Positions 15,916 to 27,372 are shown, numbered from the stretch's first letter. The stretch is 64,000 bases of DNA from G051903925 sp051903925 (GCF_051903925.1 NZ_CP173678.1:4216001-4280000), one strand, 5' to 3'. The notes: generated from the letters alone by a model not told the origin. Program-made: numbers and translations.

Positions 15916-16885
15916 TCGCGGCGCAGGCAGCATCGAAGCGCGCGTCCCAGTCGCCGTTCAACACGACATAGGGCCGCCGCGCCGCCTGCAGCGTGGCGCG
16001 GCAGTCGGCCATGAAGCGCGCCCGCATGTCCGGATCGCCGTAATAGCGCTGGCCGTCGTCGACCCAGGGGCAGTCGATGTCGCACAGCAGGGTCAGGTCA
16101 TAGGATCGTGCCGCGGCCAGCGCCTCGACCTCGGCCGGCACCCGGCCGAACAGCCAGCGGCTCCAGATCGTGGTGGTCAGCGGATCGGTATCGCAGACCA
16201 CGACCCCGCGCGCCTGCTTCGCCGCCGCATCCTCCGCCGCCACCTGCCCCGCCGCGATCAGTGGGATGTCCTCATAGTCGCAGCGCCCACCGGCATCGAG
16301 CAGGGCGCGGGCATATTCCGGCACGTGGCGCGTATCGAAGGCCCGCGCCAGGCGAGCGGCCAGCGTCGTCTTGCCCGTCGACTCGGGCCCGAAGATGCAC
16401 ACCCGTTTCACGAAGTGGGACCGCGCCTGGGGCAGGATCATGTCCCAATGGGCGAGCGGGGCCGCGCGCACCTGGGTCGCGGAAATGGGAACAACGACCC
16501 GGCCCAGGTCGACCGGTACGAAAGCGGCGCCCAGGGCAGCGGCCAAATCGGCGCCATAGGGCTCGGACGCATAGACGTGGCTGATGGGCCCCCGCACATG
16601 CGCGGCGATCGAGTCCCGCCAGAGGTCGTAGAAGGCGCGGTCGTCGGGCCCGTGCGGGTATTCCTGGATCTCGGCGCTGTGGTGGATCACGTCCAGCGCC
16701 GGGAACGCCTCCCGCATCCAGGCATGGCGCAAGGCCCCGGCGACGGGGTCGCTCCTTCGCGTGCAGACCAGGACGGACACGCGCCGGCACTGGGCTGCGG
16801 CGAAGTCGACCAGGAACTTGTGACCCATCGTGGGCGGCAGGAACTTGCCCAGCAGGAAGCCGTGCGGCATGCCTTGCGCCATCAT
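15890..16885 (-). CDS. nadR: NadR-like NMN adenylyltransferase / ribosylnicotinamide kinase
   Basis: 331 aa from ATG 16885; ATG 16882 or 16870 (MPHGFLLGKFLPP) are equally possible and closer to typical starts. The N-terminal nucleotidyltransferase domain has GKFLPPTMGH (a T-x-GH version of the HxGH motif) and PISATQVR. The C-terminal kinase domain has the Walker A FGPESTGKTTLA at about 165-176 and the ADP-side CDTDPLTTTIWS. Both activities serve NAD salvage: nicotinamide riboside is phosphorylated to NMN and then adenylylated. It lacks the N-terminal DNA-binding domain of enterobacterial NadR. The usual PnuC partner is absent; an EamA transporter diverges from it instead. Confidence 0.85.
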   Translation of the reverse strand: MMAQGMPHGFLLGKFLPPTMGHKFLVDFAAAQCRRVSVLVCTRRSDPVAGALRHAWMREAFPALDVIHHSAEIQEYPHGPDDRAFYDLWRDSIAAHVRGPISHVYASEPYGADLAAALGAAFVPVDLGRVVVPISATQVRAAPLAHWDMILPQARSHFVKRVCIFGPESTGKTTLAARLARAFDTRHVPEYARALLDAGGRCDYEDIPLIAAGQVAAEDAAAKQARGVVVCDTDPLTTTIWSRWLFGRVPAEVEALAAARSYDLTLLCDIDCPWVDDGQRYYGDPDMRARFMADCRATLQAARRPYVVLNGDWDARFDAACAAIRALLRPS

Positions 16886-17795
16886 GTCCCCTGTTCCATC
16901 GGGTGCGCCCGCACCCTCCGCCGCCTTGTGGCGCGTGCTTGGCCCGCTGTTCGTGCTGGCCGCCGTCGTGATCTCACCCATCGGCGCGGGCCTTGCCAAG
17001 GAGGTGGGGACGGGCCGCGACGTGATGGCGCTGGCCTTCTGGCGCAATGCGCTGGGGGCCACGGTCCTGCTGATCGTCACGCGACCCGCCTTGTGGCGCC
17101 TCTCGGCGGCGCAATGGCGCGCCGGGCTTGCCCTGGGAGCCGTCGTCGCGATGATGAACGTCACCTTCTACATGGCGATCCAGCGCCTGCCGCTGGGCAT
17201 CGTCCTGGGGATCGAGTTCCTGGGCCCGCTGTCGCTGTCGCTGATGGGCGCCCGGCGGCCGCTCGACTTCGCCTGGCCGGCCCTGGCGCTTTGCGGCGGC
17301 CTGCTCCTGACGCCGCTGGGCGGCATGGACCATGCCGATCCCCTGGGCTTCCTCCTGGCGATCGCGGCAGGGGCCTGCTGGGCCGGCTACATCCTGCTCA
17401 GCGCCCGCGCCGGGCGCCTGATCCCCGGCGTCACGGGCCTGGCCGTTGCCCTGATGGTGGCGGCCGTGATCCTGATCCCCTTCGGCGGTAGCCAGATCCC
17501 GACCTACATGGCCAGTCCCCAGCTGGCGCTGGGCGTGGCGGCCGTTGCCGTCCTGTCGACCTCGTTGCCTTATGGGCTTGAGATGCTGGCCTTGCGCCAC
17601 GTCGCGACCGCCACCTTTGGCGTACTGACCAGCACCCAGCCGGCGATTGCCGCCCTTGTTGGCTGGTTCCTGCTGAAGGAAGCGCTGCCGCCGACGGCGA
17701 TCCTCGGCATCGTCCTGGTCAGCACCGCGGGCATCGGCGCCACGCTGGGGCGACGCCCCCAGCCAGGCGCAACCCGTCACAGCGGCGGCGATTGA
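16884..17795 (+). CDS. EamA-family transporter (RhtA-like), divergent from nadR
   Basis: 303 aa from ATG 16884 with ten hydrophobic helices in two EamA repeats. Recognisable segments include ISPIGAGLAKEVG, FWRNALGATVLL, IVLGIEFLGPLSLSL and TSLPYGLEMLALRHVATATFGVLTSTQPAIAALVGW, a pattern seen in RhtA-type threonine/homoserine exporters. Its ATG shares bases with the nadR ATG on the other strand (CATCATG at 16880-16886), so neither gene has its own intergenic promoter space. GTG codons further in could be the real start. Substrate unknown; a link to NAD precursors is conceivable only from position. Confidence 0.83.
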   Translation: MSPVPSGAPAPSAALWRVLGPLFVLAAVVISPIGAGLAKEVGTGRDVMALAFWRNALGATVLLIVTRPALWRLSAAQWRAGLALGAVVAMMNVTFYMAIQRLPLGIVLGIEFLGPLSLSLMGARRPLDFAWPALALCGGLLLTPLGGMDHADPLGFLLAIAAGACWAGYILLSARAGRLIPGVTGLAVALMVAAVILIPFGGSQIPTYMASPQLALGVAAVAVLSTSLPYGLEMLALRHVATATFGVLTSTQPAIAALVGWFLLKEALPPTAILGIVLVSTAGIGATLGRRPQPGATRHSGGD

Positions 17796-17894
17796 GGGCG
17801 GAACACCCTACTCTCCATCTTTTCACTTACGCGTCGTCGGGTTATTCCTCGCACCGGAATCTCTCGCTCATCCTCGACCGCAACGCGAGTCTCC

Positions 17895-17917
17895 CGGCGC
17901 CTGGCCCTCGGGCGCCG
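17895..17917. other. Hairpin in the acnA leader
   Basis: CGGCGCC (17895-17901) and GGCGCCG (17911-17917) are perfect reverse complements around a 9-nt loop, 39 nt upstream of the acnA start. It may affect mRNA stability or initiation. The rest of the leader, from 17796, contains a T/C-rich stretch but no promoter that I can call confidently. Confidence 0.3.
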
Positions 17918-17956
17918 CGGTCGCGTCGCCGGTCAAGCCCCACTGGAGGACCCGCT

Positions 17957-20647
<2,691 letters not shown>

Positions 20648-20690
20648 GCGCGGCGGCGACAAGCGCCAGCATGGACCGGATCGGACGTTG

Positions 20691-22502
20691 ATGGCCGACA
20701 TCGACCCCGGTCCGGATGCCCGCGTGGCAGGCCCGGGGAAAGCGGCCAGGCCATTGCCGGAGCTCTCGGGCCGTTATGCGGTCACGCGCTATGCCGCGTG
20801 CTTCCGCGACCCGGCGCTGGAACAGGCATATCTCAGGGCCCGCGACGGCCTGCTGCGCCGCTTCGCGATGATCGGCGGCGGCGTCTGCACCGCGACCTAT
20901 ATCGCCGGCGGCAGCTACGACCTTCTGCTCTATGGCCCGGCCGACGGGGTCTGGCTCCAGGTGGTCCGCATCCTGGTGGTGCTCACGTCCCTGGGCGCCG
21001 TCGTCTCCGCCGCCCGCGGTCAGCCGGTCTCCGTGTTCGACCGCTGGGGCCTGGCGGCGATGACCCTGGTCTACACCTCGCTGGTGATGCTGGTCTTCAT
21101 GCGCCCCAGTGAGGCCTGGGCGATCGCGCTCTACTTCGTCATCGTCAACCTGGCGATGCTGATGTTCCTGCCGGTGTCGATGCTCTGGGGCCTGGCCGTG
21201 GCCATTGTCGCGTCGCTGGTCTTCATCGGGCAAAGCGTTGCCCAGGAGGGCTCGGCCGCAGCCCTGGGCCTCGTCCTCCTCGTCGGCCCGTCGCTGGCGC
21301 TGGGCTATACGATGACGCTGCGCGGCCGCATGATGTCGCGCGGCGAGTTCGCGGCCTTTGACCTGGCGGGTCACGCACTGGCCGAGGCCCGCCAAGCCGA
21401 GCGGCGTTTCCGCCTGCTGGCGGAGAACGTCAGCGACATCTTCATGACGATCGATAGTCGGCGCCTGGTCTCCTACATCTCCCCCTCGGTCGAGTGGGTG
21501 CTGGGGCGCAGGCCGGGGGACCTCACGGGCCGGCCGGCCTTCGACCTTGTCCATCCCGACGACATTGCCGGCACGATAGCCGGCCTCGACCACGCCTGGC
21601 AGGGGGTGGAGGGCCTGCGCGCGCAGTTTCGCGTGGCCCATGCCGATGGCCGCTGGATCTGGGTGGAAGCCAGCCCCCGCCTGATGCGGGACGAGGACGA
21701 GCCCTATCTGGTCACCATCGCGCGCGACATCGGCAGCCGCATGGCGCAGGACACGGAACTGCGCCGCGCCCGCTTCGAGGCAGAGGCCGCCAATCACGCC
21801 AAGTCGCGCTTCCTGGCCCAGATGAGCCACGAGTTGCGCACGCCGCTGAACGCCGTGATCGGTTTTGCCGAGGTCATGCGCGCCGGCATTCACGGGCCGC
21901 TGGAGCCGCCGGTCTATCGCGACTATGCCGGCTATATCGAGGAGGGCGGGCGCCACCTCCTGACCCTGATCAACGATGTGCTGGACCTGGCCAAGGTGGA
22001 GGCCGGGCGGATGGACCTCGCCATGCGCTGGCTCGACCTGGACGAGGCGGTGGAGGGCGCGCTGCGCCTGGTCCGGGGGGAGGCCCAGGCCGGCTGCCTG
22101 GACCTGCGCTGCCGCCTGGATGAGGGGGCGGCCGTCTACGCCGATTCCCGCGCGCTGAAGCAGATCCTGGTGAACCTGCTGTCCAATGCGGTCAAGTTCA
22201 CCCCGCTGGGCGGTGAAGTCGTGATCACCGGCCACGTCGACGACTCCAGCGCCACGGTCATCGAGATCGCGGACAGCGGCGCCGGCATGACGGCAGAGCA
22301 GCTTGCCATCGCGTTGGAGCCCTATCGCCAGGTCCACCCGGACATGGCGCCCGACCGGCGCGGCACGGGACTTGGCCTGCCCCTGGCGCGGGCCCTGACC
22401 GAGCTGCACGGCGCCCGCTTCGCGATCGCAAGCCTGCCGGGACGCGGCACGACGGTCACGCTGACCTTTCCTGCCGGCGCGCCACCGCCGCCACGATCCT
22501 GA
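20691..22502 (+). CDS. Membrane-bound PAS sensor histidine kinase
   Basis: 603 aa. A cluster of about six hydrophobic segments lies between residues 55 and 215. A PAS domain follows (about 230-345: LLAENVSDIFMTIDS, FDLVHPDDIAG, WIWVEASPR), then HisKA with the phospho-acceptor in FLAQMSHELRTPLNAVIGF (His380), and a HATPase domain with NLLSNAVKFT, DSGAGM and GTGLGLPLARAL. No receiver domain and no response-regulator gene is adjacent, so it is an orphan. The signal is unknown; the polytopic sensor and PAS suggest a membrane-associated cue. ATG 20691 is preferred over the adjacent TTG 20688. Confidence 0.9.
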   Translation: MADIDPGPDARVAGPGKAARPLPELSGRYAVTRYAACFRDPALEQAYLRARDGLLRRFAMIGGGVCTATYIAGGSYDLLLYGPADGVWLQVVRILVVLTSLGAVVSAARGQPVSVFDRWGLAAMTLVYTSLVMLVFMRPSEAWAIALYFVIVNLAMLMFLPVSMLWGLAVAIVASLVFIGQSVAQEGSAAALGLVLLVGPSLALGYTMTLRGRMMSRGEFAAFDLAGHALAEARQAERRFRLLAENVSDIFMTIDSRRLVSYISPSVEWVLGRRPGDLTGRPAFDLVHPDDIAGTIAGLDHAWQGVEGLRAQFRVAHADGRWIWVEASPRLMRDEDEPYLVTIARDIGSRMAQDTELRRARFEAEAANHAKSRFLAQMSHELRTPLNAVIGFAEVMRAGIHGPLEPPVYRDYAGYIEEGGRHLLTLINDVLDLAKVEAGRMDLAMRWLDLDEAVEGALRLVRGEAQAGCLDLRCRLDEGAAVYADSRALKQILVNLLSNAVKFTPLGGEVVITGHVDDSSATVIEIADSGAGMTAEQLAIALEPYRQVHPDMAPDRRGTGLGLPLARALTELHGARFAIASLPGRGTTVTLTFPAGAPPPPRS

Positions 22503-22513
22503 GTGACCTCGAC

Positions 22514-23233
22514 GTGGCGGCGCCCCGGGAACAGGCGGCCATCGTCGAGGCGGTGGAGGCCAACGACGAGGGCCGGGCCCTTGCCCTCCTGGCCGCGGGC
22601 GCCGATCCCAATGCCCCCTTCCACTTCCTGATCGAGGGCGACAAGCCGGGCGAGCCTCCGAGCGAGGCCTGGAGCCCCGTCCTCGACCGCGCCTTGAAGA
22701 GACGGATGATGCGGCTGGCCATGGCCATCGTCATCGACCCGCGCTTCAAGCCGGATGGCTGGTACTTCGGGACGCACGGCTCGCTGCGGCGGGATGCCGT
22801 GGCGACCGGCGACATCGCCTTTGCCCAGGCCGTGTTCGCCCGACAGCCGCCGGCGGAACACCCGCGATGGGTGCTCGCCGCGGCAGCCGCCGGCGGCTCC
22901 GTCGCGATGCTGCGCTGGCTGAAGGACGACCAGGGCATCGCCGTCCGCCGTCATGGGATCGAGGCACTGTGCAAGGCGGTCCAGCAGGACCGGCGCGATG
23001 CCGTGGTCTGGCTGCTGGACCAGGGCGTGCCCGTGAACGGCCGCAGCGAGCTTGGCCGCTGGAGCCCGGTGACCCATGCAGGCGCGTTTGGCCGCGCGGA
23101 CCTGCTCGACCTGCTGCTGTCCCGCGGCGCCACCATCACGCTGGCCGACGAGGCCGGGCGGGAGGCCGTCCTGTGGGCCCGCATCAACGGCCATGCGGCA
23201 TTGGCCGAGCGCCTGCAGGCGCTTGCCCGATGA
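22514..23233 (+). CDS. Ankyrin-repeat-like protein
   Basis: 239 aa from GTG 22514, 11 nt after the histidine kinase stop. Ankyrin-type units can be read at the start (EANDEGRALALLAAGADPN) and at the end (RWSPVTHAGAFGRADLLDLLLSRGATI, then NGHAALAERLQAL), with degenerate repeats between. No signal peptide or membrane helix. Ankyrin repeats mediate protein contacts; the close spacing suggests co-transcription with the kinase and perhaps a role in its signalling, which is inference only. An ATG-initiated start is not available near the N-terminus. Confidence 0.75.
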   Translation: MAAPREQAAIVEAVEANDEGRALALLAAGADPNAPFHFLIEGDKPGEPPSEAWSPVLDRALKRRMMRLAMAIVIDPRFKPDGWYFGTHGSLRRDAVATGDIAFAQAVFARQPPAEHPRWVLAAAAAGGSVAMLRWLKDDQGIAVRRHGIEALCKAVQQDRRDAVVWLLDQGVPVNGRSELGRWSPVTHAGAFGRADLLDLLLSRGATITLADEAGREAVLWARINGHAALAERLQALAR

Positions 23234-23281
23234 TGCGCGAGCGCCCCCGCCCCTGTCGGAGCGTCGCGGGAAAAGCGCTGC

Positions 23282-23956
23282 TCAGGCCTCGCTCAGATGC
23301 TCGCGCCAGTCGCTGTCGGCCTGCCAGCCGCGCTGCGCCAGTTCCGGTTCGGGCAGCGGCTCGGCCGGCAGGCCCAGGCACAGGACCGCGATGAAGCGCC
23401 AATGGGCGGGCGCCTGGACCAGGGAATGGACGAAGGCGGGCTCCAGGATCGATACCCAGCCCAGCCCGATGCCCCTCGCCCGCGCAGCCAGCCACAGCGT
23501 GTGAATCGCCAGGACGACGGAATAGTCCAGCGTCTCCGGCATCGTGGCGCGGCCCAGGCCGTGCCCCGCCTGCGGCTGCGTCTCGCAGAACACCGCCAGC
23601 AGTTCCGGGGCCTCGCGTACGCCGTGCAGCTTCAACCCGTCATAGCGTTCGCGCTGCGGGCTGCCTGGTGGATAGGCCGCCGCGGCCACCGCCACCTGCG
23701 CGTCGACATGCGCGGCGAGCGCCGCGCGCCTGTCGGCCGAGACCAGGCGCACGAAGCGCCAGGGCCTGGAATTCCCGACCGATGGCGCGGTGTGCGCCGC
23801 CGCCAGCAACTCCTCCAGTAGGCCCCGGGGCAGCGGATCGCTGAAGAAGTGGCGCACGTCCCGGCGCCAGGCGAGCAGGCGACCCAGGCCCTCCTGGAAC
23901 GCCGCGTCGAAAGACGGTGCGCCCTCCCTCCGTGCCGCGGGGGCAGTCACGCCCAC
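23282..23956 (-). CDS. bluB: 5,6-dimethylbenzimidazole synthase BluB (nitroreductase family)
   Basis: 224 aa from GTG 23956; ATG 23992 is the other in-frame choice and would overlap the acyl-CoA synthetase gene by 35 nt. BluB signatures: LLAWRRDVRHFFSDPLP, AAHTAPSVGNSRPWRFV, YDGLKLHGVREAPELLAVFCE and ARGIGLGWVSILEP. BluB cleaves reduced FMN with oxygen to give the lower ligand base of vitamin B12. No other cobalamin gene and no B12 riboswitch is seen here. It lies directly downstream of the acyl-CoA synthetase on the same strand and is probably transcribed with it. Confidence 0.87.
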   Translation of the reverse strand: MGVTAPAARREGAPSFDAAFQEGLGRLLAWRRDVRHFFSDPLPRGLLEELLAAAHTAPSVGNSRPWRFVRLVSADRRAALAAHVDAQVAVAAAAYPPGSPQRERYDGLKLHGVREAPELLAVFCETQPQAGHGLGRATMPETLDYSVVLAIHTLWLAARARGIGLGWVSILEPAFVHSLVQAPAHWRFIAVLCLGLPAEPLPEPELAQRGWQADSDWREHLSEA

Positions 23957-23957
23957 G

Positions 23958-25766
23958 TCAAAGCCGGATGCTGCCGTCGACAATCCGGCCATAGAGCGGT
24001 GCGTTCAGGGCCTCGAACTCCTGCGCGTCGGGCGGCAGGAACAGCAGCGGATCGCTGATCCTGGCCGGATCGAACCCGTCTTGCACCAGCTCGACCTTGC
24101 GCTGCTTGAACGTGCCCGTCGAATCCATCTGCGGCAGCAGGCGAACGAACAGGGGCCGAGCATAGGCCGGCAGGTTGCGCTCGATATGCTGGCGCAGGCC
24201 GGCCAGGTCGATGCCAGGCTCCGCCACCAGGGCCACCATGCCCGCCCGGCCGTCGCGCCCGGGCACATGGACGCCATAGACGTTCGCCTCCTGCACGCCG
24301 GGATAGGTCGAGATGACTTCCGACACTTCGCTGGTCGCGACGTTCTCGCCCTTCCAGCGGAAGGTGTCGCCGATGCGGTCGACGAAGAAGAAGTTGTTGT
24401 CCTCGTCCCGGCGCAGGAGGTCGCCGGAGCGGAACCAGGCATCCCCCTTCTCGAAGACGTCGCGCAGGATCTTGCGGTCCGACTCTTCCTGCGAGGTATA
24501 GCCCTCGAAGCGGCCCAGCGGCTTGGAGGGGTCGGTCTCGATCTTGCCCAGCGCCTCGCCCACCTCGCCCGGCGCACAGGCGATGCAGAAGCCATCGGCC
24601 CCCCGCACCGGCTTCTGCGCCTCCACGTCGAAGCGGACCAGCTTCACGTTGAAGATCTTGTCGAGGTAGCCGGGGATGCGGCCCACGGCGCCCACCTGGC
24701 CGTTGACGTTCACCATGGCGATGTTGCCTTCGGTGGCGCCATAGAACTCGGCGATCGACTTGATGCCGAAGCGCCGCTGGAACGGCTCCCAGATGTCGGG
24801 GCGCAGGCCGTTGCCGATCGCCCGGCGGATGCGGTGCTGGCGCTCCTCGGGGACGGAGGGCGCGTTCAGCAGATACCGGCACAGTTCGCCGATGTACTGG
24901 AACAGCGTCGCCTGATGGCGCACGGCGTCGCTCCAGAATGCACTGGCCGAGAATTTGCGCCGCACGATCAGGGCGCCGCCCACCGAAAGCACCGTGCCCA
25001 TGGCGCAGATGCCACCGGCCGAATGGTACAGCGGCAGCACGCAGTACATGCGGTCCTGGGGCGTGGCATCGGCCGTCACGGCAAAAGCATGGACCATCCG
25101 CAGGGCGCGGTAATGGCTGATGTTCGCCGCCTTGGGCAGGCCCGTCGTGCCGCTGGTATAGATATAGAACAGCTTGTCGTCATTGGTCAGCCCGGCACGC
25201 TTGGCCTTGTCGGGCCGCGCGGTCGATTGCGCCGCAAGGGCCGCGTCCAGGTCGTTCCACACCGGGCGCAGCACACCGCCAGCACCGGTCTGGTAGACCG
25301 GGATACCGCCCCCGATCTGTGGGATCACGGCGGCCAGGTTGTCGGCCAGTTCGGCGCCCACAATGATCGCCTTGGCATTGGCGACGGTCAGGGAATGGGC
25401 CAGCGGCTGGCCCATCAGGTTGGTGTTGATCAAGGCACTCGTCAGGCCGGCCTTGGCCAGGCCCAGCCAGGCGAACAGGTATTCAGGCCGGTTCTCCATC
25501 AGCAGGGCGACGACGTCGCCGCGCTTCCAGCCTTGCGCCAGGGCCCAGTTGGCGTAGCGGTTGGCGTGTTCCTCGTAGTCGCGATAGGTGTAGCTCGCCT
25601 CGTCCGAGATGATGGCCAGGCGGTCGCGGTGGCGGTCGATCACGCCCTCCCACACCTCGACCAGGGTCGTGTCGCTGCCGGGTTTCACCGAACGCATCCG
25701 GCGCAACGTCCGGACCAGCCGGACAATCGTGCTCAGTTCGAGCTTCAGCCGGTCAAACCATCCCAT
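23958..25766 (-). CDS. Long-chain acyl-CoA synthetase (FadD6/FATP-like)
   Basis: 602 aa AMP-binding enzyme. Motifs: FYIYTSGTTGLPKAANISH (phosphate loop), FGIKSIAEFYGATEGN, GDAWFRSGDLLRRDEDNNFFFVDRIGDTFRWKGEN, and the C-terminal YARPLFVRLLPQMDSTGTFKQRKVEL. The EFYGATEGN and FRWKGENVAT segments are those of the FATP/very-long-chain acyl-CoA synthetase branch. It activates a fatty acid through acyl-AMP to acyl-CoA for beta-oxidation or lipid use. ATG 25766 is well supported by homologous starts (MGWFDRL). A strong hairpin lies in its leader at 25819-25859. Confidence 0.9.
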   Translation of the reverse strand: MGWFDRLKLELSTIVRLVRTLRRMRSVKPGSDTTLVEVWEGVIDRHRDRLAIISDEASYTYRDYEEHANRYANWALAQGWKRGDVVALLMENRPEYLFAWLGLAKAGLTSALINTNLMGQPLAHSLTVANAKAIIVGAELADNLAAVIPQIGGGIPVYQTGAGGVLRPVWNDLDAALAAQSTARPDKAKRAGLTNDDKLFYIYTSGTTGLPKAANISHYRALRMVHAFAVTADATPQDRMYCVLPLYHSAGGICAMGTVLSVGGALIVRRKFSASAFWSDAVRHQATLFQYIGELCRYLLNAPSVPEERQHRIRRAIGNGLRPDIWEPFQRRFGIKSIAEFYGATEGNIAMVNVNGQVGAVGRIPGYLDKIFNVKLVRFDVEAQKPVRGADGFCIACAPGEVGEALGKIETDPSKPLGRFEGYTSQEESDRKILRDVFEKGDAWFRSGDLLRRDEDNNFFFVDRIGDTFRWKGENVATSEVSEVISTYPGVQEANVYGVHVPGRDGRAGMVALVAEPGIDLAGLRQHIERNLPAYARPLFVRLLPQMDSTGTFKQRKVELVQDGFDPARISDPLLFLPPDAQEFEALNAPLYGRIVDGSIRL

Positions 25767-25818
25767 TTCTGCCCCTTCCTGCCTGCGCCGCGGCGTTGCG
25801 TCGGACGCGGCCGGCGCG

Positions 25819-25859
25819 GCACCTCCCCCGATGCACGGCTTACGCATCAGGGGGGGTGC
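25819..25859 (-). other. Long hairpin in the acyl-CoA synthetase leader
   Basis: GCACCTCCCCCGATGC (25819-25834) pairs with GCATCAGGGGGGGTGC (25844-25859) through about 15 base pairs with one bulged base on each side and a 9-nt loop. On the coding strand it lies between the amtB terminator and the acyl-CoA synthetase ATG, 53 nt from the start. It could be a leader control element or an attenuator-like barrier; no T-tract follows. Confidence 0.45.
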
Positions 25860-25937
25860 GTATTCGCTTCCCCATCGCAACAATCGGGGGCGCCAAGGCC
25901 GGGGGTCAAGCCTCAGCCAGCGGGCCAGGCCTCCGCA

Positions 25938-25968
25938 CAAAAAGAAAGGGGGCCCGGAGGCCCCCTTT
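25938..25968 (-). terminator. Rho-independent terminator of glnK-amtB
   Basis: Read on the minus strand, AAAGGGGGCC and GGCCCCCTTT form a perfect 10-bp stem (25945-25954 with 25959-25968) around a TCCG tetraloop, immediately followed by TCTTTTT. It lies 23 nt beyond the amtB stop. This is the best canonical terminator in the window. Confidence 0.88.
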
Positions 25969-25990
25969 CCCGTCTGTATGCCGCTGATGC

Positions 25991-27355
25991 TTATTGGACT
26001 GTCTCGCCGTGCAGGCGGATGTCCAGGCCCTCGCGCTCGGACTCCTCGTCCACACGCAGCCCGACGATGACATCGACGATCTTCAGCAGGATGAAGGTGC
26101 CGACCGCCGAGAAGACGATCGTCGCCAGGATGCCGTAGATCTGGGTGACCACCTGGCCGGCATTGCCTTCCAGCGCGCCGGCCACGCCGCCGATCGCCTC
26201 GACCGCGAAGACGCCGGTCAGGATGGCGCCGACGATGCCGCCCACCGCGTGGACGCCGAACACGTCCAGCGAGTCGTCATAGCCCAGCATGTGCTTCAGG
26301 CTGGTCGACGCCCAGAAGCAGATGATGCCGGACGCGATGCCGATCGCCAGACCGCCGCCCGGGCCGACGAAGCCCGCCGCCGGGGTGACCGCCACCAGGC
26401 CCGCAACGGCGCCGGAGATGATGCCCAGGACGCTCGGCTTGCCCTTCAGGATCCACTCGATGAACATCCAGCCCAGCGCCGCACCGGCGGTCGCCACCTG
26501 GGTCGCCAGCATGGCCATGCCCGCACGGGCGTCGGCCGCCGCCGCGGAGCCTGCGTTGAAGCCGAACCAGCCCACCCACAGCATGGACGCACCGATCAGG
26601 CTGAGGGTCAGGTTGTGCGGCGCCATCTGCTCGCGGCCATAGCCCAGGCGCTTGCCCAGGACGATCGCGGCGACCAGGCCGGCAATGCCCGCATTGATGT
26701 GCACGACGGTGCCGCCGGCATAGTCCAGCACGCCGTCGCCCAGCAGGAAGCCGCCCGGACCCCAGACCCAGTGGCAGACCGCCGGATAGATCAGCGTCGC
26801 CCACAGGATGGTGAACAGCACCAGGGCCGAGAACTTCATGCGATCGGCGAAGGCACCGGTGATCAGCGCCGGCGTGATGATCGCGAAGGTCATCTGGAAG
26901 GTGATGAAGACCGTCTCGGGGATCGAGCCGCTGACCGAATCGAGCGTGACACCCGACAGGAACAGCTTGTCGAAGCCGCCGATGAAGGCCGACCCTTCGG
27001 TAAAGGCCAGGCTGTAGCCGACGACCATCCAGATGACGGAGGCCAGCGCGCAGATCGCGAAGGACTGCATAAGCATGGCCAGCACGTTCTTCTTGCGGAC
27101 CATGCCGCCATAGAACAGGGCCAGGCCCGGGATCGTCATGAACAGGACCAGCGCGGTCGAGGTCAGCATCCAGGCGGTATTGCCGGAATCGATGGTCGGG
27201 GGCGGGGCTTCGGCTGCCGGGGCCGCGGCTGCCGGCGCATCAGCCGCAGGTGCCGTCACCTCCTGGGCCACGGCGTCTGCGATCCCGTGCTGCATGACCA
27301 GTGCGCCGCACAGCAGCACACCGAGCACGAGAGCCAATTTCATCAGGACTTTCAT
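25991..27355 (-). CDS. amtB: Ammonium transporter AmtB
   Basis: 454 aa with a cleavable signal peptide (MKVLMKLALVLGVLLCGALV) and an Ala/Pro-rich linker (about residues 30-55) before eleven membrane helices. Family landmarks: NTAWMLTSTALVLFMTIPGLALFYGGMVRKKN, VHINAGIAGLVAAIVLG with the first pore His, and FGVHAVGGIVGAILTG with the second. It moves ammonium across the inner membrane and is gated by PII. The glnK gene starts 17 nt upstream of the amtB ATG on the same strand, the classic pair. It ends at a good terminator. Confidence 0.97.
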   Translation of the reverse strand: MKVLMKLALVLGVLLCGALVMQHGIADAVAQEVTAPAADAPAAAAPAAEAPPPTIDSGNTAWMLTSTALVLFMTIPGLALFYGGMVRKKNVLAMLMQSFAICALASVIWMVVGYSLAFTEGSAFIGGFDKLFLSGVTLDSVSGSIPETVFITFQMTFAIITPALITGAFADRMKFSALVLFTILWATLIYPAVCHWVWGPGGFLLGDGVLDYAGGTVVHINAGIAGLVAAIVLGKRLGYGREQMAPHNLTLSLIGASMLWVGWFGFNAGSAAAADARAGMAMLATQVATAGAALGWMFIEWILKGKPSVLGIISGAVAGLVAVTPAAGFVGPGGGLAIGIASGIICFWASTSLKHMLGYDDSLDVFGVHAVGGIVGAILTGVFAVEAIGGVAGALEGNAGQVVTQIYGILATIVFSAVGTFILLKIVDVIVGLRVDEESEREGLDIRLHGETVQ

Positions 27356-27372
27356 GGGTCCAACTTCCCCCT

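Noticed and set aside
23957..25766. A cobalamin riboswitch in front of bluB
   Set aside because: The upstream sequence is coding for the acyl-CoA synthetase and shows no B12-box-like element.
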